Part shown: positions 18,055 to 26,757 of the stretch, piece by piece
Numbering within the stretch: the stretch's first letter is position 1
Layout of the letters: each line of letters starts with the position of its first letter
Source: Selenomonadaceae bacterium
GTDB lineage: Bacteria > Bacillota > Negativicutes > Selenomonadales > Selenomonadaceae
NCBI GenBank assembly: GCA_017428215.1
Contig: JAFRRH010000045.1
Coordinates: 62,001-126,000, forward strand
Reading direction: 5' to 3'
DNA length: 64,000 nt
Translations under genes and position numbers: made by a program
Notes under the pieces: model-generated
What the model was told of the DNA's origin: nothing
The model's database searches: none
Seen by the model: the letters and a program-made list of their open reading frames with translations, nothing else

Positions 18055-18175
18055 TAATGAAAAAATCCTTCGACCACACAGACCGAAGGAAACTTTAATA
18101 ACAAAGTTACTTTCGACCTGAGCAAGTGCTTTAATCGGCGTGCCGAACTTGCCTTCTATGGTCTGGAATATTTAG
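18055..18175 (-). ncRNA. Ribosomal protein L10 leader (autoregulatory mRNA element)
   Basis: The 150-base gap between rplA and rplJ carries elements typical of the L10 leader: on the minus strand CAGACCATAGAAGGCAAGTT, then GCACTTGCTCAGGTCGAAAG, then a terminator-type hairpin. In known systems the L10(L12)4 complex binds this structure and lowers expression of rplJL. Boundaries are approximate. Confidence 0.75.
18060..18089 (-). terminator. Attenuator hairpin in the L10 leader
   Basis: Minus strand CCTTCG and CGAAGG arms (18089-18084 and 18072-18067) with further pairing around GGTC/GACC-like bases, then TTTTTT. It lies about 30 bases before the rplJ start. Confidence 0.7.
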
Positions 18176-18183
18176 TTGAGTTA

Positions 18184-18864
18184 TCAAATTTGAATCGGGA
18201 CACCAGGACCCATTGCCGCCGCCAACGTGATTGAGCGGATATATTGACCTTTAGCCGCCGCCGGTTTTACGCGAATTAAGGTATCGATAAGCGTCTGATA
18301 ATTTTCCTTAAGCTTGTCGTCCTCGAAAGATTTTTTACCAATCGGGCAGTGAATATTTCCCTGCTTGTCGGTGCGGTATTCGACTTTACCAGCTTTTTGC
18401 TCGCCAATAGCCTTTGCAATATCAGGCGTGACGGTGCCGAGTTTCGGGTTAGGCATTAAGCCACGAGGTCCCAAAAGTTTACCAAGACGACCGATAATAC
18501 GCATCATATCCGGCGTAGCAACTGCAACGTCAAAGTCGAACCAGCCGCCTTGAATCTTAGCGACTAAATCATCGGAGCCGACGTAATCCGCGCCTGCCGC
18601 TTGTGCTTCTGCAACTTTCTCGCCGGTGACAAATGCTAAAACTCTTTTAGTTTTGCCAATGCCGTTGGGCAGGACAATCGCGCCGCGAACTTGTTGATCC
18701 GCATATTTCGGGTCTACACCTAAGCGGACGTGCAATTCAATCGTCTCATCAAATTTTGCTGTAGCGGTTTTCTTCACGAGGGCAACTGCTTCGTCAGCGG
18801 AATAAAATTTTCCGTTCTCAACGAGAGCTTGAGCCTCGCGGAATCTTTTGCTTTGCTTTGCCAT
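18184..18864 (-). CDS. rplA: 50S ribosomal protein uL1
   Basis: 226-residue L1-stalk protein that helps release deacylated tRNA. Family signatures are [55 protein letters not shown] and TVTPDI. The ATG has AAGGAGG upstream. Order rplK-rplA-rplJ-rplL is the standard bacterial one. Confidence 0.98.
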   Translation of the reverse strand: MAKQSKRFREAQALVENGKFYSADEAVALVKKTATAKFDETIELHVRLGVDPKYADQQVRGAIVLPNGIGKTKRVLAFVTGEKVAEAQAAGADYVGSDDLVAKIQGGWFDFDVAVATPDMMRIIGRLGKLLGPRGLMPNPKLGTVTPDIAKAIGEQKAGKVEYRTDKQGNIHCPIGKKSFEDDKLKENYQTLIDTLIRVKPAAAKGQYIRSITLAAAMGPGVPIQI

Positions 18865-18915
18865 TAAAATTTTCCTCCTTGCGGTACAAACGATTAAATC
18901 TCCCGCATTGTCTGA

Positions 18916-19341
18916 TTAAGCGACAATTTCAATCCCCATGCTACGCGCCGTGCCTTCAATCATGCGCGTTGCCGCCTCGATTGACGCCGCATTGAGATCT
19001 TTCATCTTTAATTCGGCAATCTCTTGAGCTTTAGCGCGGGGCAGTTTAGCAACTTTATTTTTGTTCGGTTCGCCCGACGCCTTTTCAATGCCCGCCGCCT
19101 TTTTAAGTAAAACTGCCGCCGGCGGAGTTTTAGTTATAAAAGTGAACGACCTATCCTCGTAAACCGAAATTTCGACGGGGATAATCAAGCCCGCTTGTTG
19201 AGCCGTGCGATCATTGAACTCTTTAACGAACGCCATAATATTGACGCCCGCTTGACCGAGCGCAGGACCTACAGGCGGCGCAGGGGTTGCCTTACCCGCC
19301 GGAACTTGAAGCTTGACGACTTTGGTAACTTTCTTTGCCAT
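18916..19341 (-). CDS. rplK: 50S ribosomal protein uL11
   Basis: 141-residue protein of the GTPase-associated centre. It begins [20 protein letters not shown] and shows [22 protein letters not shown], the thiopeptide-binding region of the family, and a C-terminal RNA-binding domain ending [10 protein letters not shown] start it at the ATG at 19341, with AAAGGAGGTG just upstream; an earlier TTG would place that site inside the gene. Confidence 0.98.
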   Translation of the reverse strand: MAKKVTKVVKLQVPAGKATPAPPVGPALGQAGVNIMAFVKEFNDRTAQQAGLIIPVEISVYEDRSFTFITKTPPAAVLLKKAAGIEKASGEPNKNKVAKLPRAKAQEIAELKMKDLNAASIEAATRMIEGTARSMGIEIVA

Positions 19342-19365
19342 AATTGCACCTCCTTTCAATGCTAA

Positions 19366-19914
19366 TTAAATCTTTTCAACTTGGCTAACGTCCAAATCAA
19401 CCGGCATATCTTCAACCAAAACTTTAAGCCGCTGTTTTTTCGAGTCAATGGATTTGACCTTAGCGAGCCGATTTTCAAAAATGCCGTCGATAATTCGCAC
19501 GTTGTCATTGACTTTAAAGCCGAGAGTATTATCTGTGGCGCGTCCGTCAACCAGTTCAGTCAAAATTCTACGCGCCTCTTCCTCACTCAACGGAATAGGA
19601 TCTTTTTCGGAACCAACAAAGCCCGTGACGCCTTGCGTATTGCGGACGACGAACCAAGAATTATTGTTGACAATCATATCGACGAGAACGTAGCCGGGAA
19701 AAACTTTTTTCTTGACGATGCGCCGTCTGCCGTCCTTGAATTCGGATTCGTCGCGCATTGGCACGATAACATCAAAGATAACGTCCCCTAATCCCTGCGC
19801 GGCAACTTTGCTTTCGAGGGTAGCTTTAACGCGCTTTTCATAGCCCGAAAAAGTGTGAACGACATACCAGGCACGGTCTGAAATGCGCTCCGATTCCGCA
19901 ACTTTTTTTTCCAT
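19366..19914 (-). CDS. nusG: Transcription termination/antitermination factor NusG
   Basis: 182 residues. The NGN domain has WYVVHTFSGYEKRVKATLE and VFPGYVLVDM, and the C-terminal KOW domain starts near VNDNVRIIDGIFENRLAKV. NusG binds RNA polymerase and links it to Rho or the ribosome. AAAGGA lies before the ATG. It sits between secE and rplK as usual. Confidence 0.97.
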   Translation of the reverse strand: MEKKVAESERISDRAWYVVHTFSGYEKRVKATLESKVAAQGLGDVIFDVIVPMRDESEFKDGRRRIVKKKVFPGYVLVDMIVNNNSWFVVRNTQGVTGFVGSEKDPIPLSEEEARRILTELVDGRATDNTLGFKVNDNVRIIDGIFENRLAKVKSIDSKKQRLKVLVEDMPVDLDVSQVEKI

Positions 19915-19928
19915 TATAAATTTTCCTT

Positions 19929-20132
19929 TCAGCCGAGGATAATGCGAAACAACTTTGCAAACGCCGTGTCACAAACCCAAATCAACGCACAGACGATTAT
20001 AACCGCCAAACCGACAACGCCCGTATAAGAGACCAGCTCTTTATTTGTTGGCCATGAAACTTTTTTTAACTCGGCGCGGACTTCTTTGATGAATTGAATG
20101 ACGCCTTTTTTTTCGCCCTTTTGCTCCGACAA
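19929..20132 (-). CDS. secE: Preprotein translocase subunit SecE
   Basis: 67-residue single-span SecE. The amphipathic region VIQFIKEVRAELKKVSWPTNKE is the family hallmark, followed by a transmembrane helix (VVGLAVIIVCALIWV). The start is TTG with GGGGGTG upstream. SecE clamps SecY in the Sec channel. Confidence 0.95.
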   Translation of the reverse strand: MSEQKGEKKGVIQFIKEVRAELKKVSWPTNKELVSYTGVVGLAVIIVCALIWVCDTAFAKLFRIILG

Positions 20133-20153
20133 TGTTCTAACACCCCCGCGAAA

Positions 20154-20303
20154 TTATTTAGTTTCTTTGTGAGGGGTGTGTTTCTTGCAGAATTTGCAAT
20201 ACTTTTTCATCTCGATGCGGTCGGGAGTATTTTTTTTGTTTTTGTTCGTCCTGTAGTTGCGATTTTTACATTCAGTGCAGGACAAGGTAATATTCGTCCT
20301 CAT
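20154..20303 (-). CDS. rpmG: 50S ribosomal protein bL33
   Basis: 49 residues beginning [17 protein letters not shown], with a second cysteine pair in KYCKFCKKH, giving the zinc-binding CxxC...CxxC form of bL33. AAGGAGG lies before the ATG at 20303. It lies between the tRNA genes and secE, the usual place. Confidence 0.96.
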   Translation of the reverse strand: MRTNITLSCTECKNRNYRTNKNKKNTPDRIEMKKYCKFCKKHTPHKETK

Positions 20304-20334
20304 AATTTGCCCTCCTTATTTTTTAATTGAATAA

Positions 20335-20351
20335 GCCCCTGTGGCAGGGGC
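20335..20351 (-). terminator. GC-rich hairpin between tRNA-Met and rpmG
   Basis: GCCCCTG, a three-base loop and CAGGGGC form a perfect 7-bp stem. On the minus strand it is followed by TTATT, a weak T run, so it may be a partial terminator or an RNA-processing hairpin. Confidence 0.4.
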
Positions 20352-20363
20352 GTTAATATCACA

Positions 20364-20440
20364 TGGTGGCGGCGACTGGATTTGAACCAGTGACACTCCG
20401 GGTATGAACCGAATGCTCTAGCCAACTGAGCTACGCCGCC
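20364..20440 (-). tRNA. tRNA-Met (CAT), elongator
   Basis: Cloverleaf on the minus strand: acceptor GGCGGCG / CGCCGCC, D-arm GCTC...GAGC, anticodon stem TTCGG / CCGGA around loop TTCATAC (anticodon CAT), T-arm ACTGG TTCAAAT CCAGT, and an encoded CCA end. The normal G1-C72 pair distinguishes it from the initiator tRNA nearby. Confidence 0.95.
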
Positions 20441-20442
20441 AA

Positions 20443-20518
20443 TGGAGCTGATGACCAGGATTGAACTGGTGACCTTATCCTTACCAAGGATACGCTCTGC
20501 CGACTGAGCTACATCAGC
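20443..20518 (-). tRNA. tRNA-Thr (GGT)
   Basis: Acceptor GCTGATG / CATCAGC, D-arm GCTC...GAGC, anticodon stem TATCC / GGATA around loop TTGGTAA (anticodon GGT), T-arm ACCAG TTCAATC CTGGT, encoded CCA. Confidence 0.95.
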
Positions 20519-20520
20519 GT

Positions 20521-20596
<76 letters not shown>

Positions 20597-20633
20597 GCTC
20601 TTTGCTATGAACGCTACGTCCATAACAGGGCGC

Positions 20634-20662
20634 ATAATATCACACACTTTTAATTCTGTCAA
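20634..20662 (-). promoter_or_regulatory. Promoter of the tRNA / rpmG-secE-nusG operon
   Basis: Minus strand TTGACA (20662-20657), 17-base spacer, TATTAT (20639-20634), with the initiator tRNA starting about 38 bases downstream. Confidence 0.75.
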
Positions 20663-20677
20663 CCAAAACTTAAAACT

Positions 20678-21313
20678 TTATCGCTGAAGTTCCACGCCGA
20701 ACCATTGATTCGCCGCGTCCCATGTGTAGCACAGCTTGCAATAATTTTCTTGTTGCCACTGCTTATAGACAAAAATTATCGTGTCACCCTCCGCGTAAAA
20801 ATCATCTATGTAAAATTCTCGCGGAATTTGCTTGCGCATGTCCAAAGTATCAAAGTATTGAACCCACTTGCCATTATGTTCGCCGATAACTTTAAATGAA
20901 CCACCGCCGCCCGTCTCCGTTGCCAGCAAATAAAATTTGTTATTAGCGTCGCTTAGCGGATAAATTTTCGTCATGCCCTCGAACACGAAAACCGGCACGG
21001 TATTGGCAAAATTTTCTCCGCCAAATCTACTCGCCGCGTCAAAAATTTTTTGCTCTTCGGCAAAACTTTTGGCTTGCGGCATTTTATCCCTAAGTAAAGT
21101 TGCGTCGAAATGGAAATATAAATCTTCGTTGAAAATCGCCACGCCCTTTGAAAAGTTGCCGTCAAGTTGCGTGTAGCCCTCGATTTTGAGTTCAAATTGT
21201 CTTGAACCTAAACTGATTGAGCCGACAGATTCGTAAAGCGTCAAGTTCATTGCAGACGCCTGCGCGGACATTATCAGCAGACAAATTACCGCCGAAAAAA
21301 TTTTTTTCAACAT
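20678..21313 (-). CDS. Exported protein of unknown function
   Basis: 211 residues. A Sec signal peptide (MLKKIFSAVICLLIMSAQASA) is followed by a mostly beta-strand-like mature part with LYESVGSISLGSRQFELKI, a Gly-rich turn (ETGGGGSFKVIGEHNGKW) and two Cys near the C-terminus (NYCKLCYTW). CGGAGG lies before the ATG. No family recognised. A hairpin with a T run lies just upstream at 21346-21385 and may stop the AAA ATPase transcript before this gene. Confidence 0.75.
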   Translation of the reverse strand: MLKKIFSAVICLLIMSAQASAMNLTLYESVGSISLGSRQFELKIEGYTQLDGNFSKGVAIFNEDLYFHFDATLLRDKMPQAKSFAEEQKIFDAASRFGGENFANTVPVFVFEGMTKIYPLSDANNKFYLLATETGGGGSFKVIGEHNGKWVQYFDTLDMRKQIPREFYIDDFYAEGDTIIFVYKQWQQENYCKLCYTWDAANQWFGVELQR

Positions 21314-21345
21314 GTCAATCGCCTCCGTAAGTATTTTAACATAAA

Positions 21346-21385
21346 AAAAGACAGCCTCAAGATTTTTTGAAACTGCCTGAAAAAT
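21346..21385 (-). terminator. Terminator after the AAA ATPase (copy 1 of a repeated hairpin)
   Basis: On the minus strand GGCAGTTTCAA and TTGAGGCTGTC pair with a short AAAATC loop, followed by TTTTTTT. A near-identical hairpin lies at 21468-21508. Confidence 0.65.
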
Positions 21386-21508
21386 TTTATCTCATAAAGA
21401 CGCGGCGATAAGTTGAAAATTTTATCAGCTAAATCGCGTCCGCTGTTTGTCAACTTTTTAAAAGTTGCAGCCTCAAGATTTTTTGAGACTGCCCGAAAAA
21501 ATTTATCT
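21352..21508. repeat. Two direct copies of a terminator-like hairpin sequence
   Basis: About 40 bases starting CAGCCTCAAGATTTTTTGA occur at 21352-21392 and again at 21468-21508 with only a few differences. Each contains the inverted repeat GCAGTCTCAA / TTGAGGCTGC. The second copy overlaps the stop codon of the AAA ATPase gene. It is probably a duplicated terminator. Confidence 0.7.
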
Positions 21509-23563
21509 TAAGAATCCCATTTTACGTTCGTCGCGATATTTTTTGTCTACGTTAACGTCGAAGTCCTCAACTTTGAAACTTGTCAAATCTTCTTTGGTAA
21601 CTTCGCCGCCCTCGTTTTCTTTGATAATGCGTTGAGCTTGCTTGAGCCAGGCTTGCTCCAAAAGATTGCGTACAAAGCGACCGTTGCCGAAATTTTTCTT
21701 CTTAGCGACGCGCTTAAAAATTTTCTTACAATGTTCGGCAACTTCATCGGAAATCTCATAGCCGCGCCGTTTAGCCATAAGTTTAAAAATATCCGTGAGT
21801 TCTTCGGCAGTGTAATCGGGGAAATTGACGTGGAAGGCGATTCGACTGCGCAAACCCTCGTTACGATCAAGAAAATCTTTCATCTTGTCGGGATAGCCCG
21901 CGAAAATTACAATTACTTCGTCGCGGTTATTCTCCATTTCCTGCACGATTGTATTAATCGCCTCGTCGCCAAAAGTCGCGTGTTCGCCGTCCGATAAGCT
22001 ATACGCCTCGTCGATAAACAAGACGCCGCCGCGAGCTTCACGGAATTTAGCACGAACAGCTTTAGCCGTCCAGCCAACGTATTTTGCAACTAAATCGGCG
22101 CGTCCGCACTCAACGAAACGTCCTGTCTTTAAAACGCCGTCGCGAGCTAGAATTTGAGATATAAGCCGCGCAACCGTCGTTTTAGCCGTGCCAGGCGTCC
22201 CCGTGAAAATCATATGCAACGCTGCCTTTTGCTTATCGAGGTTCATATCCATACGCATTTTTTGTACGCGGTGCGCCGCTATAATCTGTTCGATAAGAGC
22301 TTTTTGTTCCGTCAAACCAATCATATCTTGGAAGTCGGCATAAGCGTCGTTGCTTTTTTCCTCGCTATTAATTTTCAAGCGGTCAATTTCACGATAAGCC
22401 GGATAAGTTTTATTTTTCAAGGAGCTATTGAAAAGTTTTTCGCGAATGTTGAAAATATCGGACGCGCTGAAGGTGAGCTTATCGCCCATTGCCTCCAAAA
22501 GTTCCTCATCGGTGTAGAAATTCATCGCTGAATCCGAATTCTCAATCAAATCTTTTAAGTAGCTTAACGCCGTTTCGCGATTGCCCGCGCCCTCGTGCAA
22601 TTCGATTATGTGCAAGTCGTCTTGAAGTCGGGAAATAAGTTGCGGCGCAAATCCAGGTTTATTAACTAACTCGACAAAGATAAACAGCGTGTTGAGTTGA
22701 TAACGTTTTATACATTCGGATATAAATTCAACGACCTGTTCATAAACATGGGCAAATTGTCCGGTGTTAACGCGCTCGCCACTCAATTCGATTACAACCG
22801 TACCGCCCGCCGCGTTCTCAAGAATTTTTTCAAAGTCAACTTCATCATAGCAGTTGTCGGTAACGTTGGTTATAATGTTAAGACGGCGGCTGACGAGGCG
22901 TTTATTAGTGTAAAGTGTGGCGACAAGTAGATTGGACAGGGACAAGGCGGCACCGATATTGCCCGCCAAAATTTTGTAGTGAACGGGCTGACCGTAGAAA
23001 TGGTGAACATTTTCTTTAGCGTAAATCCTCGCGAATTCCTCTTTAAAAGTTTCGTCGGCTAAGAGAGTTTGCGCATCTTTTTTTGCCGATTCAAAGCTCA
23101 AACGCTTAACGGGACAAATGAATTCGCCCAATCTGAAAGTCCGATTTTCCAGTGCGTCCAGTCCGAGATCTTGATTAATTTGGTAGTAGTCAAAGTTGAA
23201 ATTATCGGAGCGATTTGCCCTGTCAAAAATTTTGCTGAACTTTATCGCGGGTATTTCGTCGAGGTCTTTAATTTTGACGTTTTTAATGCCGAATTCTTCA
23301 TGTTCCGCAAAAAATTTTTCAAAGAGCCTTGTCAACTTCGCGGGCGTCAATTCTTGGAAGCCGTCGACAGCAACCAGCATTTGAAATACATTTTGCCTTG
23401 CGCGGTGAATCAAAACCCTGACTTTGTCGCCGTCAATGCCCTCTGAAAGTGCCGCACTCAAATCGCCCAAATGAAACTTGAACGTACGCCGCGCCTCCAG
23501 AGCATTTACGACCATTTTGTCCGATTTCAGTTCAAAGGTTGCCTGAAATTTGTAGAAAAGCAT
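21503..23563 (-). CDS. AAA+ ATPase of the SpoVK/CbbX family
   Basis: 686 residues. The C-terminal 270 residues form a CbbX/SpoVK-type AAA module: IGLTEQKALIEQII, Walker A TGTPGTAKTTVARL near residue 455, the CbbX-like GRADLVAKYVGWTAKAV, Walker [13 protein letters not shown], and an arginine-finger region NEGLRSRIAFHVNFPDY. The N-terminal 400 residues are unlike the classic sporulation protein and include a degenerate second ATPase-like region (LAGNIGAALSLSNLLVATLY, GGTVVIELSG). Family members remodel other proteins or complexes; the target here is unknown. The gene stands alone between two terminators. Confidence 0.8.
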   Translation of the reverse strand: MLFYKFQATFELKSDKMVVNALEARRTFKFHLGDLSAALSEGIDGDKVRVLIHRARQNVFQMLVAVDGFQELTPAKLTRLFEKFFAEHEEFGIKNVKIKDLDEIPAIKFSKIFDRANRSDNFNFDYYQINQDLGLDALENRTFRLGEFICPVKRLSFESAKKDAQTLLADETFKEEFARIYAKENVHHFYGQPVHYKILAGNIGAALSLSNLLVATLYTNKRLVSRRLNIITNVTDNCYDEVDFEKILENAAGGTVVIELSGERVNTGQFAHVYEQVVEFISECIKRYQLNTLFIFVELVNKPGFAPQLISRLQDDLHIIELHEGAGNRETALSYLKDLIENSDSAMNFYTDEELLEAMGDKLTFSASDIFNIREKLFNSSLKNKTYPAYREIDRLKINSEEKSNDAYADFQDMIGLTEQKALIEQIIAAHRVQKMRMDMNLDKQKAALHMIFTGTPGTAKTTVARLISQILARDGVLKTGRFVECGRADLVAKYVGWTAKAVRAKFREARGGVLFIDEAYSLSDGEHATFGDEAINTIVQEMENNRDEVIVIFAGYPDKMKDFLDRNEGLRSRIAFHVNFPDYTAEELTDIFKLMAKRRGYEISDEVAEHCKKIFKRVAKKKNFGNGRFVRNLLEQAWLKQAQRIIKENEGGEVTKEDLTSFKVEDFDVNVDKKYRDERKMGFLR

Positions 23564-23712
23564 TAAATTATCCTCCGTGTCAGCAGATATTTACTTTTCA
23601 AAGATAGAGCCGCTGAAATTTCCTCCTTCCTATTTTTCAGTCGGTAGAAATTTATCGTAAAAAAAATTCTTTTACTTAAGCGGGAAACTTATTATAACAC
23701 AGCTTATGTACA

Positions 23713-23748
23713 AAAAAATACCCGACGACAAATTTTTTTCGCGCCGGA
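23713..23748 (-). terminator. Terminator after the 5'-nucleotidase gene
   Basis: Minus strand CCGGCG and CGTCGG arms (23747-23742 and 23727-23722) with an A/T-rich loop, followed by a run of TATTTTTTT. Confidence 0.65.
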
Positions 23749-23778
23749 TATTTTTTAAAGTTACTTATTGCTGATTAA

Positions 23779-25308
23779 TTATTTTTCGTCGGGAATGGGG
23801 ACTTCTTTAAGCTTTGTGATTCTGCCGACTTCAATGCCGCTCATGCCGACTTTGTTAAGATAATCGGCGAGAACCTCATCGCAGGTTCCGAGTTCACCAA
23901 CGATTTTTAAATTCTTGAGCATGGTGTAACCGTCGCCGCCCAAAGTTTGAAAGTCAACCAGTGCGATTGTATAAGTTTTGTTTTCGTCGAGCGGTTGTCC
24001 GCCGATTGAAATTTCTTTGACGCGGTGTTTAGCCGGTTGCGACGGATCATAACTGAAAGTCATGTTGCTAACGTCCAAAAAGCCGCCGAACGACGCGGGA
24101 TAATATTCAACCGAATGCTCCAACATTTCGCGAATTGTCGAACCTTTAATTTCAGCAATGCGCAAAGTATTTCCAAACGGGAAAATTGCTATGGTGTCGC
24201 GTTTCCTAACGTCGCCTTTGGGTAAATCGGCTCTAAGACCGCCGCCGTTGATAATGGCAATGTCGCTTTTCGCCGCCCAACGCATGGCATCTGCCGCGAG
24301 ATTACCGAGTTCAGATTCATTGCGTCTAACAAGTAAACGTTCGCTTGAAAGTTCTTTATCGCTGTGTGCAACGACTTCATTTAAGAGTTTTTCAGCGTGT
24401 TTGTTTGCTTCAGCGAGCATCGCCAAAATTTTTTTATCGGGCGTCGGACAAATTTCTTTGATTTCTTCGGCGTTGAGAAGTTCGGCTTTTTTGGAAATTA
24501 TTTTGTGATTCTCAACTTCAATCGTCGCACGTCCCAAAAAATGTTCGTAGCAACCCGCCTGGACAATCAACGTATTTTTAATTCGCAAACCGTCTGGAAG
24601 GGCGGTGTGGCTGTGCCCGTCAACGATTAAATCAATGCCGTCAGTTTCGCGGGCAATGCGTTCGCTAGTGAATTCGGAGCTTGCATCAACGCCCATGTGC
24701 ATTACGGCAATTAACACGTCGCATTTAGGACGGAGCGTTTTAATCATCTGCTTAGAAACTTCAACGGGATTAAGGAATTTAACTTCAGTGACATTTTTCG
24801 GATTAGTCTTGAAAGCAGTTTCAGGCGTCGACAGTCCAAACACGCCGACTTTGATTCCGTTTAGCTTAAAAATTTTGTACGGCTTGAATAAGAGCTTACC
24901 ATTGTTTTTGCGAACAACATTAGCGTCAAGGAGCGGGAATTTGAGTTCTTTGGCGAGCTTTTCAAGTTGAGCAGAGCCGTAATTAAAATCGTGGTTGCCA
25001 GCAGTCATTGCGTCGATTCCCGCCTCGTTGAGGAGTGGAACTAAACTTTCGCCTTTACTGATTGTAATCATCGGCATACCGTGAAAAGTATCGCCGGCGT
25101 CTAGCCAAAGCGTTGACGGATTTTTTACTTTAACGGTTTTAACTGCCGCCGCCATTTCTGCCAGTCCAAGACTATGTCCGCTGTCGTCGGTATCTTGAAT
25201 GCGCGAATGCATGTCGTTAGTATGGAATATAACCAACTCCGCCGCCGCGCAGATTGACACGTTCAACATCAGCACGGCAATCAATATCCCGAAAAATTTT
25301 TTTATCAT
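23779..25308 (-). CDS. Exported 5'-nucleotidase / UshA-type metallophosphatase
   Basis: 509 residues. A signal peptide (MIKKFFGILIAVLMLNVSICAAA) precedes a calcineurin-type metallophosphatase domain: FHTNDMHSRI, LDAGDTFHG, TAGNHDFNYG, VMHMGVDASSE and VDGHSHT. The C-terminal 5'-nucleotidase domain has GNLAADAMRWAA, NGGGLRADLPKGDV and FPFGNTL, with the substrate-stacking region ending DGYTML. UshA-family enzymes dephosphorylate nucleotides and sugar nucleotides in the periplasm. AGGAGGTG lies before the ATG. Length is typical. Divergent from the PfkB kinase gene. Confidence 0.9.
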   Translation of the reverse strand: MIKKFFGILIAVLMLNVSICAAAELVIFHTNDMHSRIQDTDDSGHSLGLAEMAAAVKTVKVKNPSTLWLDAGDTFHGMPMITISKGESLVPLLNEAGIDAMTAGNHDFNYGSAQLEKLAKELKFPLLDANVVRKNNGKLLFKPYKIFKLNGIKVGVFGLSTPETAFKTNPKNVTEVKFLNPVEVSKQMIKTLRPKCDVLIAVMHMGVDASSEFTSERIARETDGIDLIVDGHSHTALPDGLRIKNTLIVQAGCYEHFLGRATIEVENHKIISKKAELLNAEEIKEICPTPDKKILAMLAEANKHAEKLLNEVVAHSDKELSSERLLVRRNESELGNLAADAMRWAAKSDIAIINGGGLRADLPKGDVRKRDTIAIFPFGNTLRIAEIKGSTIREMLEHSVEYYPASFGGFLDVSNMTFSYDPSQPAKHRVKEISIGGQPLDENKTYTIALVDFQTLGGDGYTMLKNLKIVGELGTCDEVLADYLNKVGMSGIEVGRITKLKEVPIPDEK

Positions 25309-25367
25309 GAAAACACCTCCTAAAAATTTTATGCAAGTTTATAATTTTTTCTCGTTAAAGGCAAGCG

Positions 25368-25396
25368 TTGACACTCCTGCGCGGGAAATTTATAAT
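25368..25396 (+). promoter_or_regulatory. Consensus promoter of the PfkB kinase gene
   Basis: TTGACA (25368-25373), 17-base spacer, TATAAT (25391-25396). Both hexamers are perfect; the start codon follows 30 bases later. Confidence 0.85.
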
Positions 25397-25425
25397 CGCA
25401 AATGCAACGAATGGAGGGAATAATT

Positions 25426-26358
25426 TTGGCTAAAAAAGAAATTTCGATAATCGGGGCGGGCGTCATTGATGTATTGGCTGGTGCAGTCGACGAGAAAATT
25501 TTTTCAAACGGCTCCACACCAATGGATTTTATAGAAATGTCTTTTGGCGGCGACGCGCTTAACGAGGCGATTGTCCTTTCAAGATTGGGCAAAAAAGTTC
25601 AATGGATTTCTAAAATAGGCGACGACGACGCGGGCAAAAAAATTTTAAGCTACGCTACGGAAAACGGATTGGACGTCGAACACTTAAAAATTGAAGCGGG
25701 CTTGGCGACGAGCATAACTATTGTTTTGGTTGAAAAGTCCGGCGAACGATTTTTTTTAACGAATCCGCACGCCAGCATGAGGAAATTGGCGGAAGAAGAT
25801 ATTCTGCCCTACGTCGACGAAATGGCGGATATAGTTTCCTTTGCGAGCATGTTTATATCGACGACTTTGGACATTGCCGCGACCGAGCGCATATTTAGAA
25901 AAATAAAAGCCGCTGGGAAAATTTTGGCGTTCGATATGAAATTCCCGCATTACGGCGAAACTTTGCGAGATATGGTGGGCATGTTGTCCAATGCAGATTA
26001 TTTTTTCCCTAATGAAGACGAGCTTGCAACTTTGGCGGGCGAGGCTGACATTTATAAAAATATCGCGACGTTGATAAATTACGGCTTGAAATGCGCGGTT
26101 GTTAAGCGTGGCGGTAAAGGTTGCATTATCGCTACGAAGGAAACGCAGATTGAAATTCCCGCTTATCACGTTGAAAAAGTTGTAGACACGACGGGCGCGG
26201 GCGATTGTTTTGCGGCGGGATTTTTATATGCTTTGTCGGAAGGTTGGCAACTTGAGGAGTGCGGAAAATTTGCCTGCGCGGTTGCGAGCTGTTCAGTCGA
26301 GGAAGTCGGCGCGGTGGCAGGTGTTACTTCGTTGGAAAAAGTTATGCAACGCTACTAA
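25426..26358 (+). CDS. PfkB-family sugar kinase
   Basis: 310-residue ribokinase-fold kinase. It shows the N-terminal GAGVIDVLAG, the substrate-side GGDALNEAIVLSRLG, KIGDDDAGKKI and the second PfkB signature DTTGAGDCFAAGFLYAL with the catalytic Asp, near residue 252. I start it at the TTG at 25426, with GGAGGG seven bases upstream; an upstream ATG would put that site inside the gene. The family phosphorylates ribose, fructose or related sugars; the substrate is not readable. No partner gene is adjacent. Confidence 0.88.
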   Translation: MAKKEISIIGAGVIDVLAGAVDEKIFSNGSTPMDFIEMSFGGDALNEAIVLSRLGKKVQWISKIGDDDAGKKILSYATENGLDVEHLKIEAGLATSITIVLVEKSGERFFLTNPHASMRKLAEEDILPYVDEMADIVSFASMFISTTLDIAATERIFRKIKAAGKILAFDMKFPHYGETLRDMVGMLSNADYFFPNEDELATLAGEADIYKNIATLINYGLKCAVVKRGGKGCIIATKETQIEIPAYHVEKVVDTTGAGDCFAAGFLYALSEGWQLEECGKFACAVASCSVEEVGAVAGVTSLEKVMQRY

Positions 26359-26427
26359 GATATTTTACGGGCGGCATATTTTCAATCCGATTAATAACCA
26401 TTTTATAAATAAAACCGCCCGCTGCAC

Positions 26428-26633
26428 TTACTTTTTAATTGCGCCGCGCCGCATGCAAATTTTATCAGGGCAATCTGCCTCAACAACGCTAATTGCTCCG
26501 TTTTTTACTGCGACAATATTTTTTCCGCCGCTCGTCTCAACTGTAAAAGTTTTTCCGTCGTCAAATCAAACTTGCGAACAATTACGCCGTCAACTTTCAC
26601 GACGGCAAATTTTTTTTCTGAACTTGGATTCAT
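26428..26633 (-). pseudogene. Remnant of a NusG-domain-II protein
   Basis: Two reading frames joined by a one-base shift near 26550 give MNPSSEKKFAVVKVDGV then KTFTVETSGGKNIVAVK and ADCPDKICMRRGAIKK. The strand pattern and the DCPDKIC box match NusG_II proteins that occur beside membrane iron or flavin transport genes, but the usual signal peptide and the PIVCLPN-type end are missing. It overlaps the ABC ATPase remnant. Confidence 0.7.
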
Positions 26634-26754
26634 TGCCAGCGGAGCTAACTATTGCAATCCATTTACTTTTCTCGATCGAAAAATTTATCCCGTCAAGCGC
26701 ACGAACTTTTCCGTTATTAACCATAAAAACATCCTTTAATTCAAGCAGAGCCAA
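26590..26754 (-). pseudogene. Remnant of an ABC transporter ATPase
   Basis: 54 codons from a TTG behind AGAGGTG: MALLELKDVFMVNNGKVRAL, then DGINFSIEKSKWIAIV, which is the start of a MacB/LolD-type ATPase up to the strand before Walker A. The sequence then runs into the NusG-II remnant and stops. Walker A, Walker B and the signature motif are all lost. Confidence 0.75.
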
Positions 26755-26757
26755 AAT

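Noticed and set aside
26359..26427. Terminator after the PfkB gene formed by GGGCGG and CCGCCC
   Set aside because: The arms are about 45 bases apart with no T run after the second arm, so it is too weak to call.
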